From: Vibrio splendidus
GTDB taxonomy: Bacteria > Pseudomonadota > Gammaproteobacteria > Enterobacterales > Vibrionaceae
DNA: 64,000 bases
Assembly (NCBI RefSeq): GCF_003345295.1
Contig: NZ_CP031055.1
Location: 186,001 to 250,000 of the forward strand
Direction of reading: 5' to 3'
Shown: one piece after another, positions 53,452 through 61,979 of the stretch
Numbering within the stretch: position 1 is the first letter of the stretch
Layout of the letters: each line of letters opens with the position of its first letter
Position numbers and translations under genes: made by a program
The notes under the pieces: generated by a model
Database searches by the model: none
Seen by the model: the letters and a program-made list of their open reading frames with translations, nothing else
What the model was told of the DNA's origin: nothing

Positions 53452-53928
53452 TTAGAAACGAAATCCTAATCCCACTTCAACACCTTGCTGCCACTCTTCA
53501 TAATCAAGGGTGGCATGCAAATCTAGATTGTCGGTCAGTTGTACTCGGCTTGAAACCTCAGCGGCGACCGACTTTTCACTGTCCTCGGTTTCATCTTTAT
53601 AAGTGTGTAGAGAACTGTTGAAAGAGACTCTCTCTGAGAATTGATAGCTGACACCACTCAAGAATCCACTCTCATATTTTAGTGAATCACTATTAATACG
53701 TGTACCGACATAAAGATCTACATCAGCAAACAGACTATAAGAATAGCCACTATCGACTTTCCAAGTGTCAAAGCTTTCACTCGATGCATTTTGTGTTGAG
53801 ATAAAAAACTTATGGGCAGAACGATCGATTTGACTGGGTAGCAAAGGCAAATTGTTTAACAGAGGTAGGCTGTTCGCTGAACAAACAACAGGCATAGCAA
53901 AGGCTAAAAGAATAAGTAATCTCTTCAC
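53452..53928 (-). CDS. Small secreted beta-barrel-like protein
   Basis: A 158-residue protein with a signal peptide (LLILLAFAMPVVCSANS) and a mature part of alternating polar/hydrophobic strands ending in EVGLGFRF, a C-terminal aromatic as in outer-membrane beta-barrels. The mature chain of about 140 residues fits an 8-strand barrel. No family recognised. It is convergent with the RraA-like gene with only 29 bases between stops and no terminator. Confidence 0.65.
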   Translation of the reverse strand: MKRLLILLAFAMPVVCSANSLPLLNNLPLLPSQIDRSAHKFFISTQNASSESFDTWKVDSGYSYSLFADVDLYVGTRINSDSLKYESGFLSGVSYQFSERVSFNSSLHTYKDETEDSEKSVAAEVSSRVQLTDNLDLHATLDYEEWQQGVEVGLGFRF

Positions 53929-54172
53929 TTCCCACTCCTGATGTCATTATTATTGTTCTTCGAACGTTATCGTTCAATTAAAGCACAAGATCTGTACGTT
54001 CGCTGCACAATCGATATAGCATTTTGTTATGGCTATATATGCAATGGGTTAACTTTGTTGTTCTGATATCAAACCCAATCTTTGAATTGTAGGCTTATAG
54101 CCGCTGTTTTATCCTTGAAATGGCGGTTTGCTCTGAAAAATGGTGTGAATGTAAAAAAAAATCAACTTTTCA
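53929..54172 (+). other. Intergenic region upstream of the thr leader
   Basis: About 240 AT-rich bases between the divergent barrel-like gene and the thr promoter. No gene or strong palindrome seen; it must hold the promoter of the barrel-like gene on the minus strand. Confidence 0.5.
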
Positions 54173-54201
54173 TTGACGTGTAGTGCTAAAAATTGATACA
54201 C
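54173..54201 (+). promoter_or_regulatory. Putative thr operon promoter
   Basis: TTGACG with a 17-bp spacer and ATACAC (or 16 bp and GATACA), about 31 bases before the leader peptide start. Best match upstream of thrL. Confidence 0.6.
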
Positions 54202-54231
54202 GTAGAGTAAAGCACAAGCAGAGAATTTGAT

Positions 54232-54309
54232 ATGCAGCACGTAAGCCACCTAGTAATGACCACCACCATTATTATTACCGACATTCACATTGTTGGGGCA
54301 GGCTGCTAA
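54232..54309 (+). CDS. thrL: thr operon leader peptide
   Basis: A 25-residue peptide starting MQHVSHLVM and continuing TTTIIITDIHIVG: four Thr and five Ile codons within twelve, i.e. the two amino acids whose charged tRNAs set attenuation of the thr operon in E. coli. It precedes a strong terminator and thrA. Translation through the Thr/Ile codons should decide whether the terminator forms. Too short for usual gene callers. Confidence 0.92.
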   Translation: MQHVSHLVMTTTIIITDIHIVGAGC

Positions 54310-54329
54310 GTAACGGATTTTAAAAAAAA

Positions 54330-54362
54330 GGCCTGTATCCAACAAGATACAGGCCTTTTTTT
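54330..54362 (+). terminator. thr attenuator terminator
   Basis: Perfect 10-bp stem GGCCTGTATC/GATACAGGCC with CAACAA loop and seven T residues, starting 20 bases after the thrL stop and 30 bases before the thrA start. An A run on the left side extends the stem. Confidence 0.95.
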
Positions 54363-54392
54363 GTACCATTTTTATGACTTATGGAGAAAGGG

Positions 54393-56852
54393 ATGCGCGT
54401 TTTAAAGTTTGGAGGTTCATCATTAGCTGATGCAGATCGTTTTTTACGAGCAGCAGATATCATCGCTAATAATGCCCAGCAAGAAGAGCTAGCCGTTGTA
54501 CTATCGGCTCCAGGAAAAACAACCAATAAGCTGGTTGCTGTAATTGAAGCAGCACTAAAAAATGGTGAAGCAGACGTACAGATCACCGAGATCGAATCAT
54601 CATTCGCTGCATTGTTTGCAGAGATTCAAGCTGTATTGCCGTCAGTCGATGGCTCTGCATTTCAAGAGCAGGTCGATACCTCTCTTGCTCAACTTAAGCA
54701 GTTCGTGAATGGTATTAACCTACTGGGTATGTGTCCAAATCACGTAAATGCTCGCATCATCAGTAAAGGTGAGCGAATTTCAATCCAGTTGATGAAAGCG
54801 GTACTTGAAGCGAAAGGTCAACCGGCAAGCCTGATTGACCCAGTTCAATACCTATACGCTAAAGGTGACCACCTTGAAGCGATGGTCGATGTGGATGTTT
54901 CAACTCAGAACTTCCGTCAATCACCGCTTCCAGAAGGTCACGTAAACATCATGCCGGGCTTTACGGCTGGTAATGAAAAAGGTGAGTTAGTAACGCTTGG
55001 TCGCAATGGCTCTGATTATTCAGCAGCGGTTCTAGCGGCATGTCTACGCGCTGATTGTTGTGAGATCTGGACAGATGTCGATGGTGTTTACAACTGTGAC
55101 CCGCGTTTAGTGGATGATGCTCGTCTTCTTAAATCGCTAAGCTATCAAGAAGCGATGGAGCTTTCTTACTTCGGCGCTTCGGTTCTACACCCGAAGACTA
55201 TCGCTCCTATCGCGCAATTCCATATTCCTTGCCTAATCAAAAACAGCTTCAACCCACAGGGTGCAGGTACTTTGATCGGCCAAGACACTGGCGAAGATAA
55301 CCTAGCAATCAAAGGCATCACTACGCTAAGTGACCTAACGATGGTTAACGTATCAGGCCCAGGTATGAAGGGCATGGTAGGTATGGCGAGTCGTGTATTC
55401 GGCGCAATGTCTTCTGCCGGCGTTTCTATCGTCCTTATTACTCAATCTTCTTCAGAGTACAGCATCAGCTTCTGTATTGAATCGGCTGACAAAGTGAAAG
55501 CGAAGCAAGTGCTGTCAGACGCGTTTGAACTTGAACTTAAAGATGGCCTATTAGAGCCTGTTGAGTTCGTGGATGATGTTGCGATTGTGACGCTGGTGGG
55601 TGACGGTATGCGTACTTCACGTGGCGTTGCTTCTCAGTTCTTCTCTTCTTTAGCTGAAGTGAACGTCAACATCGTTGCTATCGCGCAAGGTTCTTCTGAG
55701 CGTGCGATCTCTGCGGTTATTCCTGAAGACAAAATCTCTGAAGCGATCAAAGCGTGTCACGAGAACCTATTTAACTCTAAGCACTTCCTTGACGTATTCG
55801 TTGTTGGTGTTGGTGGTGTTGGTGGTGAGCTTGTTGACCAGATCCAACGTCAACAAGGCAAACTGGCTGAAAAAGGCATCGTGATTCGCGTATGTGGTTT
55901 AGCAAACAGCAAAGGCTTGTTGCTAGATAGCGATGGTCTACCGCTAGAGCAGTGGCGTGATCGCATGTCGAGCGCGACAGAAGAGTTTAGCTTAGCGCGC
56001 TTAAATGCACTTGTTCAACGTAACCACATTATCAATCCAGTATTGGTTGACTGTACGTCTAGCGAAGGCATTGCGGCGCAATACGCTGATTTCCTAGCGG
56101 CTGGTTTCCACGTGGTAACACCAAATAAGAAAGCAAATACAGCGAGCATGGCTTACTACCATCAGCTTCGTGAAGTTGCACGTAACTCACGTCGTAAGTT
56201 GATGTACGAGACAACAGTAGGCGCAGGTCTACCGGTCATCGAAAACCTACAGAACCTAATTTCTGCGGGTGATGAACTTGAGAAATTCAACGGCATTCTT
56301 TCTGGTTCACTGTCTTACATCTTCGGTAAGCTTGATGAAGGTATGACACTGAGCCAAGCAACCAACATTGCAAAAGATAACGGCTTTACTGAACCGGATC
56401 CTCGTGATGATTTATCGGGTATGGATGTGGCGCGTAAACTGCTTATTCTCGCTCGAGAAGCGGGCATGGCACTTGAGCTTGAAGATGTTGAAGTTGACCA
56501 AGCATTGCCACCGGGTTTTGATGATTCAGGTACAGTTGACGAGTTCATGGCTCGCTTGCCAGAAGCGGATGCTTACTTCCAAGAACAGTCAGCGATCGCA
56601 GCAGAAGAAGGCAAAGTACTTCGTTATGTGGGTGAAATCGCCGATGGTAAGTGTAAAGTTCGTATTGCAGCTGTTGATGGCGACGACCCAATGTTCAAGA
56701 TTAAAGATGGCGAGAACGCATTAGCATTCTACAGCCGTTACTACCAACCGATCCCTCTAGTATTACGTGGCTACGGTGCGGGTACTGAAGTTACAGCAGC
56801 AGGCGTATTCTCTGATGTGATGCGTACTCTTGGTTGGAAATTAGGAGTTTAG
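54393..56852 (+). CDS. thrA: Bifunctional aspartokinase I/homoserine dehydrogenase I
   Basis: An 819-residue fusion enzyme: aspartokinase domain (about 1-290; MRVLKFGGSSLADADRF), two ACT regulatory segments (about 310-455) for threonine feedback, and homoserine dehydrogenase (about 462-819; VVGVGGVGGELVDQI and GILSGSLSYIFGKL). The start at 54393 matches E. coli ThrA; an upstream in-frame ATG at 54381 has no ribosome site, whereas GGAGAAAGGG precedes 54393. First structural gene of thrABC, behind the attenuator. Confidence 0.98.
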   Translation: MRVLKFGGSSLADADRFLRAADIIANNAQQEELAVVLSAPGKTTNKLVAVIEAALKNGEADVQITEIESSFAALFAEIQAVLPSVDGSAFQEQVDTSLAQLKQFVNGINLLGMCPNHVNARIISKGERISIQLMKAVLEAKGQPASLIDPVQYLYAKGDHLEAMVDVDVSTQNFRQSPLPEGHVNIMPGFTAGNEKGELVTLGRNGSDYSAAVLAACLRADCCEIWTDVDGVYNCDPRLVDDARLLKSLSYQEAMELSYFGASVLHPKTIAPIAQFHIPCLIKNSFNPQGAGTLIGQDTGEDNLAIKGITTLSDLTMVNVSGPGMKGMVGMASRVFGAMSSAGVSIVLITQSSSEYSISFCIESADKVKAKQVLSDAFELELKDGLLEPVEFVDDVAIVTLVGDGMRTSRGVASQFFSSLAEVNVNIVAIAQGSSERAISAVIPEDKISEAIKACHENLFNSKHFLDVFVVGVGGVGGELVDQIQRQQGKLAEKGIVIRVCGLANSKGLLLDSDGLPLEQWRDRMSSATEEFSLARLNALVQRNHIINPVLVDCTSSEGIAAQYADFLAAGFHVVTPNKKANTASMAYYHQLREVARNSRRKLMYETTVGAGLPVIENLQNLISAGDELEKFNGILSGSLSYIFGKLDEGMTLSQATNIAKDNGFTEPDPRDDLSGMDVARKLLILAREAGMALELEDVEVDQALPPGFDDSGTVDEFMARLPEADAYFQEQSAIAAEEGKVLRYVGEIADGKCKVRIAAVDGDDPMFKIKDGENALAFYSRYYQPIPLVLRGYGAGTEVTAAGVFSDVMRTLGWKLGV

Positions 56853-56854
56853 GA

Positions 56855-57826
56855 ATGAGTTCAAGTGATATGGATGTTGTTGTTTATGCACCTGCATCAA
56901 TCGGCAATGTCAGTGTAGGGTTTGATGTGCTGGGGGCAGCTGTGTCTCCAGTGGATGGCACGCTGCTCGGTGACCGAGTTATGGTTAAAGCAGGTGATGA
57001 ATCATTCTCACTAAAAACAGCAGGCAGTTTTGTTTCTAAGCTGCCAACTGAAACCAAAGAAAACATTGTCTACGACTGCTGGGTTGTGTTCTCTAGAGAG
57101 CTTGATAAAAAAGGCGTTGCGGTTAAGCCTTTGGAAATGACACTAGAAAAGAACATGCCTATTGGTTCTGGTTTAGGTTCAAGTGCTTGTTCAATTGTTG
57201 CGGCACTGGATGCTTTAAACCGTTTTCATGGTCAGCCACTGAATGAAACTGAACTGCTTGCTCTGATGGGCGAAATGGAAGGTAAAATTTCAGGTGGCAT
57301 CCACTACGATAACGTTGCACCCTGTTACCTTGGTGGTGTGCAATTAATGCTGGAAGAGTTAGGTATCATTAGTCAAGAAGTGCCATGTTTTGATGACTGG
57401 TACTGGGTAATGGCATATCCGGGCATTAAGGTTTCAACGGCAGAAGCTCGCGAGATTCTACCTTCTCAATATCGTCGCCAAGATGTCATTGCTCATGGTC
57501 GCCATTTAGCGGGTTTCATCCATGCTTGCCACTCTGGTCAGCCAGAGCTAGCAGCGAAGATGATCAAAGACGTGATTGCTGAACCATATCGTGAGAAACT
57601 GCTTCCAGGGTTTGCTGATGCGCGTAAATACGCAACCTCAGCTGGAGCGCTTGCTACTGGGATCTCCGGTAGTGGTCCAACTCTATTTAGCATTTGCAAA
57701 GAACAAGATGTCGCCGAGCGTGTTGCACGCTGGTTAGAACAAAATTACGTACAAAACGAAGAAGGATTCGTCCACGTTTGTCGCTTAGATAAGCAAGGTT
57801 CGATCGTTACAGGAAGTGAGTTATGA
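56855..57826 (+). CDS. thrB: Homoserine kinase ThrB
   Basis: A 323-residue GHMP kinase that phosphorylates homoserine. The ATP loop PIGSGLGSSACSIVAAL is near residue 98, with VYAPASIGNVSVGFDVLG at the N-terminus and GISGSGPTLFSIC near the C-terminus. The ATG at 56855 has AGGAG six bases before it, 2 bases after the thrA stop; the open frame starts 21 bases earlier inside thrA. Its TGA overlaps the thrC ATG. Confidence 0.97.
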   Translation: MSSSDMDVVVYAPASIGNVSVGFDVLGAAVSPVDGTLLGDRVMVKAGDESFSLKTAGSFVSKLPTETKENIVYDCWVVFSRELDKKGVAVKPLEMTLEKNMPIGSGLGSSACSIVAALDALNRFHGQPLNETELLALMGEMEGKISGGIHYDNVAPCYLGGVQLMLEELGIISQEVPCFDDWYWVMAYPGIKVSTAEAREILPSQYRRQDVIAHGRHLAGFIHACHSGQPELAAKMIKDVIAEPYREKLLPGFADARKYATSAGALATGISGSGPTLFSICKEQDVAERVARWLEQNYVQNEEGFVHVCRLDKQGSIVTGSEL

Positions 57827-59106
57827 AGCTGTACAACATCAAAGAAAATGACGAGCAAGTCTCTTTTGGCCAAGCCGTTCGTCAAGGTCTAGGCCGCAAT
57901 CAAGGTCTATTTTTCCCATCTGAACTGCCAAAGTTTGATGATATCGATGCGCTGCTAGCAGAGGACTTTGTCCCTCGTAGTTCAAAGATTCTTTCGGCTT
58001 TAATCGGCGATGAGCTACCAAAAGAACAGGTTGCTCAATTGGTAGATGCGGCGTTCCAGTTCCCTGCACCTATCAAGCAAGTAAAAGATGGTGTTTACGC
58101 GCTTGAGCTTTTCCACGGCCCAACACTCGCGTTTAAAGATTTTGGTGGCCGCTTTATGGCTCAATCTTTAGCAGCTGTTTCAGATGGTGGTCAAATCACT
58201 ATTTTAACGGCAACATCAGGTGATACTGGTGCGGCGGTTGCGCACGCTTTCTACGGTATGGAAGACATCAATGTTGTGATCCTTTACCCGAAAGGCAAGA
58301 TCAGCCCACTGCAAGAGAAGCTGTTTTGTACGCTAGGTAAGAACATCCATACTGTGGCGATCGATGGCGACTTTGATGCGTGTCAGGCGCTAGTGAAAGA
58401 TGCATTTGACGATTCTGAGCTGCGTAAAGAGATCGGTCTTAACTCGGCAAACTCAATCAACATCAGCCGTTTGATGGCTCAGATCTGTTACTACTTTGAA
58501 GCGGCTTCTCAGCTGACTAAAGAGCAACGTGAAAACCTAGTTATTTCTGTACCAAGTGGTAACTTTGGTAACCTAACGGCTGGTCTATTGGCTAAAGCGC
58601 TAGGTCTACCTGTTAAGCGTTTCATCGCAGCAACCAATGAAAATGATACGGTTCCTCGTTACCTAGAAACAGGACAATGGGAGCCAAAACCGACCGTTGC
58701 GACAACATCGAACGCGATGGACGTAAGCCAACCAAACAACTGGCCTCGTATCGAAGAGCTTTGCCAACTGAAAGGTTGGGGCTTAGATACACTAGGTAAA
58801 GGTAAGGTATCTGACGAGCAAAGTGCTGAGTCAGTACGTGACCTAAAAGTACAGGGTTACCTATGTGAACCACATGGTGCGATTGCTTACCGTCTACTGG
58901 AAGAGCAACTGCAAGAGAACGAAACTGGTCTGTTCTTGTGTACTGCACACCCAGCGAAATTCAAAGAAGTGGTTGATGATATTTTAGGTACGGATATTGA
59001 ACTGCCAGGCCCGCTAGCAAAACACGCGGCGATGGAGTTGTTATCTGAAGATCTTGATAATGATTTTGAAGCGCTAAAAGTAGTGCTTCGTCGAGTTCAA
59101 CCGTAA
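57823..59106 (+). CDS. thrC: Threonine synthase ThrC
   Basis: A 427-residue PLP enzyme converting O-phosphohomoserine to threonine. The PLP lysine is in LAFKDFGGRFMAQ (about 107), and SGDTGAAVAHAF and SVPSGNFGNLTAG contribute to phosphate binding. It has an ATGA overlap with thrB and ends the operon. A bidirectional terminator follows, shared with the convergent grcA. Confidence 0.98.
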   Translation: MKLYNIKENDEQVSFGQAVRQGLGRNQGLFFPSELPKFDDIDALLAEDFVPRSSKILSALIGDELPKEQVAQLVDAAFQFPAPIKQVKDGVYALELFHGPTLAFKDFGGRFMAQSLAAVSDGGQITILTATSGDTGAAVAHAFYGMEDINVVILYPKGKISPLQEKLFCTLGKNIHTVAIDGDFDACQALVKDAFDDSELRKEIGLNSANSINISRLMAQICYYFEAASQLTKEQRENLVISVPSGNFGNLTAGLLAKALGLPVKRFIAATNENDTVPRYLETGQWEPKPTVATTSNAMDVSQPNNWPRIEELCQLKGWGLDTLGKGKVSDEQSAESVRDLKVQGYLCEPHGAIAYRLLEEQLQENETGLFLCTAHPAKFKEVVDDILGTDIELPGPLAKHAAMELLSEDLDNDFEALKVVLRRVQP

Positions 59107-59131
59107 CGTACATCTGTATTGTTGAACAAAT

Positions 59132-59160
59132 AAAAACGGCGCTCAATGAGCGCCGTTTTT
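59132..59160. terminator. Terminator shared by thrC and grcA
   Basis: AAAAACGGCGCTC-AATG-(A)GCGCCGTTTTT: a GC-rich stem with A/T runs on both sides, between two convergent genes. Confidence 0.94.
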
Positions 59161-59184
59161 GTATTCTAATTCAAGCTCTAAAAA

Positions 59185-59562
59185 TTATAGAGACTCAGTG
59201 AACGTACGTGCGATAACGTCACGTTGCTGTTCAGTTGTTAGAGAGTTGAAACGTACAGCGTAACCCGATACACGGATAGTTAGCTGTGGGTAGTTCTCTG
59301 GGTTAGCAACTGCATCTTCTAACGTTTCACGCTTAAGAACGTTAACGTTTAGGTGTTGACCGCCTTCGATGCGTGGTGCTGCTTCGATTGCAACTTCACG
59401 GCTTTCGTAGTCGCCTAGGTCTGCAGCTGAGATAACTTGGTCAGCTTCGAAACCTGCAGTAGCAACAACACAACGAGCTTCATTCTTTTCGTTGTCTAGT
59501 AGCCAGATTGAGTTTAGTAGGTCATCGTTTGCTGCTTTAGTAATTTGAATACCTTGGATCAT
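59185..59562 (-). CDS. grcA: Autonomous glycyl radical cofactor GrcA (YfiD)
   Basis: A 125-residue protein homologous to the C-terminus of pyruvate formate-lyase; it carries the glycyl radical Gly100 in RVSGYAVRF and can replace the damaged PFL C-terminus after oxygen exposure. The N-terminal half is the GrcA-specific extension. The upstream region has two FNR-like palindromes and a -10 element, so strong anaerobic induction is expected, as for E. coli yfiD. Confidence 0.97.
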   Translation of the reverse strand: MIQGIQITKAANDDLLNSIWLLDNEKNEARCVVATAGFEADQVISAADLGDYESREVAIEAAPRIEGGQHLNVNVLKRETLEDAVANPENYPQLTIRVSGYAVRFNSLTTEQQRDVIARTFTESL

Positions 59563-59630
59563 AACTATCTCCTAGTCCACTGAATGTGGTTTGATTATGG
59601 TGTTAACTTTCGATTTTTGTTGAGCTGGGT

Positions 59631-59636
59631 AATATA
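59631..59636 (-). promoter_or_regulatory. Putative grcA -10 element
   Basis: TATATT on the minus strand. The implied start point near 59624 is 69... about 60 bases before the ATG and puts the nearer FNR-like site about 42-44 bases upstream, the class II position. Confidence 0.5.
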
Positions 59637-59660
59637 TACCTAATATCTGTAAGGTTAACA

Positions 59661-59674
59661 TTGATTTAAGTCAA
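59661..59674 (-). promoter_or_regulatory. FNR-like site proximal to grcA
   Basis: TTGAT-TTAA-GTCAA matches nine of ten fixed consensus positions (TTGATNNNNATCAA). Its centre is 53 bp from the second site. Confidence 0.7.
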
Positions 59675-59713
59675 AAAACAACCAAAAACCATATTTTTAC
59701 AAAGGTGATTATA

Positions 59714-59727
59714 TTGAGGTAAATCAA
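59714..59727 (-). promoter_or_regulatory. FNR-like site distal to grcA
   Basis: TTGAG-GTAA-ATCAA matches nine of ten fixed positions. Centre 59720.5, exactly 53 bp from the proximal site; in E. coli yfiD the two FNR sites (-40.5 and -93.5) are also 53 bp apart. Confidence 0.68.
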
Positions 59728-59888
59728 TAAAACCTTTGAAAACAAAGTAATTACAAAATATTTCAAAGTATAAAAAATATTTAACAGTCTTATTTGTTGT
59801 AAGTTTACTACATTTGTTGTGTTTTTATTGAACTACAAACGATACGACCCTTTATTTATTAAGCATCCTGAAAGTGTAAAGTGATTTA
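59728..59888. other. AT-rich grcA-nfo divergent spacer
   Basis: About 160 very AT-rich bases beyond the FNR sites, leading to nfo. It must hold the nfo promoter; no single candidate stands out. No gene seen. Confidence 0.5.
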
Positions 59889-60800
59889 ATGACAAACAAT
59901 AATTCATCTTCAAAACCTCAAACCAATATTAAGTTTATTGGTGCTCATGTGTCTGCTGCTGGTGGTGTTGATCAGGCGCCAATGCGCGCAAGAGAGATCG
60001 GTGCCAATGCTTTTGCGCTGTTTACCAAAAACCAAAGACAGTGGGCAGCAAAGCCGCTGGAAGCGAAAACCATTAGTGCGTTTAAAGCCAACTGTAAGAT
60101 GTTGGGCTTTAGTGCTGAGAATATTCTTCCTCATGACTCCTACCTTATTAACCTCGGAGCACCAGAAGAAGAGAAGCTAGAGAAATCGCGTGCGGCTTTT
60201 ATTGATGAAATGGAGCGTTGTAATCAACTAGGACTCACGCTTTTGAATTTTCATCCTGGGAGTCATTTGAAGAAAATCTCAGAAAGTGAATGTTTGGCCA
60301 AGATCGCTGAGTCGATCAACTTGGCTCACCAAGCGGTACCTGATGTAATTGCAGTGATTGAGAATACCTCAGGGCAGGGGACTAATCTGGGTTGGAGATT
60401 TGAGCACCTAGCAGAGATTATCGACCAAGTAGAAGATAAGTCGCGTGTCGGTGTGTGTTTAGATACTTGCCATACGTTTACGGCCGGTTATGACCTACGA
60501 ACAAAAGAAGCGTGTGAGCATACTTTTGCAGAGTTCGAGCGCATTGTGGGTATGCACTATCTAAGAGCAATGCACATCAATGATTCAAAAGCTGAGTTCG
60601 CAAGCCGAGTCGATCGACACCATTCTTTAGGAAAAGGTGAGATTGGCTGGGATTGTTTTGAGTATATTGCCTCGGATTCTCGCTTTAATGGTATTCCTCT
60701 TATCTTGGAAACCATTGATTCGACGATCTGGAAAGAGGAAATTCAACAACTTAGAATGTTTCATCGCTCAGCAACGGCAGTCAGCGAAGAAGCGCAATAA
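59889..60800 (+). CDS. nfo: Endonuclease IV (AP endonuclease) Nfo
   Basis: A 303-residue zinc-dependent AP endonuclease of base excision repair. The three AP_endonuclease_2 signatures are present: IENTSGQGTNLG, CLDTCHTFTAGYDL and HHSLGKGEIGWDCFEYI. It has a 12-residue Asn/Ser-rich N-terminus before KFIGAHVSAAGG, making it slightly longer than E. coli Nfo (285). It is divergent from grcA; ung, another repair gene, lies just downstream beyond the small ORF. Confidence 0.97.
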   Translation: MTNNNSSSKPQTNIKFIGAHVSAAGGVDQAPMRAREIGANAFALFTKNQRQWAAKPLEAKTISAFKANCKMLGFSAENILPHDSYLINLGAPEEEKLEKSRAAFIDEMERCNQLGLTLLNFHPGSHLKKISESECLAKIAESINLAHQAVPDVIAVIENTSGQGTNLGWRFEHLAEIIDQVEDKSRVGVCLDTCHTFTAGYDLRTKEACEHTFAEFERIVGMHYLRAMHINDSKAEFASRVDRHHSLGKGEIGWDCFEYIASDSRFNGIPLILETIDSTIWKEEIQQLRMFHRSATAVSEEAQ

Positions 60801-60836
60801 TAGAGGGGATAATTTATTTCCGTCTATTTCTAAAAA

Positions 60837-60853
60837 TTGGCACCTTTCTTTCA
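60837..60853 (+). promoter_or_regulatory. Sigma54-like -24/-12 element upstream of the small ORF
   Basis: TTGGCACCTTTCTTTCA keeps the -24 element TTGGCAC and correct spacing to a TTTCA in place of TTGCA (the -12 G is changed). The start would be near 60864, at the foot of a GTGAA/TTCAC hairpin (60864-60880). The -12 mismatch makes this uncertain. Confidence 0.4.
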
Positions 60854-60903
60854 TAGTACTAAAGTGAATATGTAGTTCACGATGTCTTACAGGAGGTGCC
60901 TTT

Positions 60904-61032
60904 ATGTATTCAATCACCCAAACTTCAACTTCAACTTCAACTTCAACTGTTGCTGTCGCCAGCCGTTTACCGACACCAAATCGTCACGTGCATAGTCATG
61001 GCCACCATCGTACACAGCAAAAAAGTGGTTAA
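60904..61032 (+). CDS. Small His/Thr/Ser-rich ORF, 42 residues
   Basis: Starts MYSITQ, then alternating Thr-Ser (4.5 copies of the hexamer ACTTCA, 60922-60948), then VAVASRLPTPN and a histidine-rich tail HVHSHGHH near the C-terminus. A near-perfect ribosome site AGGAGGTG lies 5 bases before the ATG, the strongest I noticed in the window. It has a possible sigma54-type promoter upstream and a terminator downstream, so it looks like its own transcription unit between nfo and ung. No signal peptide or membrane helix; no family recognised. Could be a metal-binding small protein or a leader-like peptide. Confidence 0.55.
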   Translation: MYSITQTSTSTSTSTVAVASRLPTPNRHVHSHGHHRTQQKSG

Positions 61033-61103
61033 TTGAGATAAACACAACTTGAACTGATTATTATGATTCATCAACAAGTGAACCCTACACATCATGTTTA
61101 TTG

Positions 61104-61167
61104 ATAGCTGTATGAGGTATAACTAGAGCCTAATTTAGGACAGTTAGCCGATACAGCTATTTTTTTG
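61104..61167 (+). terminator. Long-loop terminator after the small ORF
   Basis: Perfect 10-bp arms ATAGCTGTAT (61104-61113) and ATACAGCTAT (61151-61160) followed by seven T residues. The 37-base loop contains a small CCTA/TAGG hairpin. It ends 46 bases before the ung start. Confidence 0.7.
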
Positions 61168-61212
61168 TCTGGCGAAAGCCGCTAGAAACCTTGATGATTG
61201 GGAAGTAAAACG

Positions 61213-61893
61213 ATGAGCGCACCAAAGACTTGGGAATCCATTATTAATGATGAACGTGACAAAGAGTACTTTCAGAGTGTGCTCGCGTTTGTTGAACAGC
61301 AACGCAATAGTGGGAAAACCGTCTACCCTCCTCAAGAGCAGGTGTTCAGTGCTTTTGATATGACGCCTTTTGAGTCTGTACGCGTGGTTATCCTTGGGCA
61401 AGACCCTTATCACGGTGCCAACCAAGCTCACGGCTTAGCATTCTCTGTGCTGCCTGGCGTTAAAATCCCACCGTCTCTACGTAATATGTACAAAGAACTC
61501 GCACAAGATATAGACGGCTTTGAGATCCCGAGTCATGGTTACCTCGACACTTGGGCATCTCAAGGGGTATTAATGTTGAATACGGTACTGACAGTAGAAG
61601 AGGCAAAAGCACACTCACATGCTAAGTGTGGTTGGGAAACCTTTACCGATGCCATCATTGCTGAGCTAAATCAGCGTTCTGAGCCGATCATATTCTTATT
61701 CTGGGGCGCGCATGCCCAAAAGAAAGGCCAAGCTATTGATGAAAACAAGCATCATGTTTTGGTCGCTCCTCATCCATCGCCATTATCCGCCCGTCGTGGC
61801 TTCTTTGGTTGTCAGCATTTCTCAACAACCAACAAGCTACTTTCTTCTATGGATCAACAACCTATAGATTGGCGATTACCAACAGAGTTGTAG
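61213..61893 (+). CDS. ung: Uracil-DNA glycosylase Ung
   Basis: A 226-residue family 1 uracil-DNA glycosylase. The water-activating motif GQDPYHG (Asp64) and the DNA-intercalating loop HPSPLSARRGFFGCQHF near residue 187 are intact. The ATG at 61213 is used; the frame is open five codons upstream to a TTG. Length close to E. coli Ung (229). No terminator is visible immediately after it; the hemerythrin gene follows after 86 bases. Confidence 0.98.
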   Translation: MSAPKTWESIINDERDKEYFQSVLAFVEQQRNSGKTVYPPQEQVFSAFDMTPFESVRVVILGQDPYHGANQAHGLAFSVLPGVKIPPSLRNMYKELAQDIDGFEIPSHGYLDTWASQGVLMLNTVLTVEEAKAHSHAKCGWETFTDAIIAELNQRSEPIIFLFWGAHAQKKGQAIDENKHHVLVAPHPSPLSARRGFFGCQHFSTTNKLLSSMDQQPIDWRLPTEL

Positions 61894-61979
61894 GTTGGTG
61901 GTTTTCTGAGCAGGGTCAAATCATAAATGAGTATCTTCGTATACACTTGTAAATAGTAGGTGTAATGGAGTGCAATACT

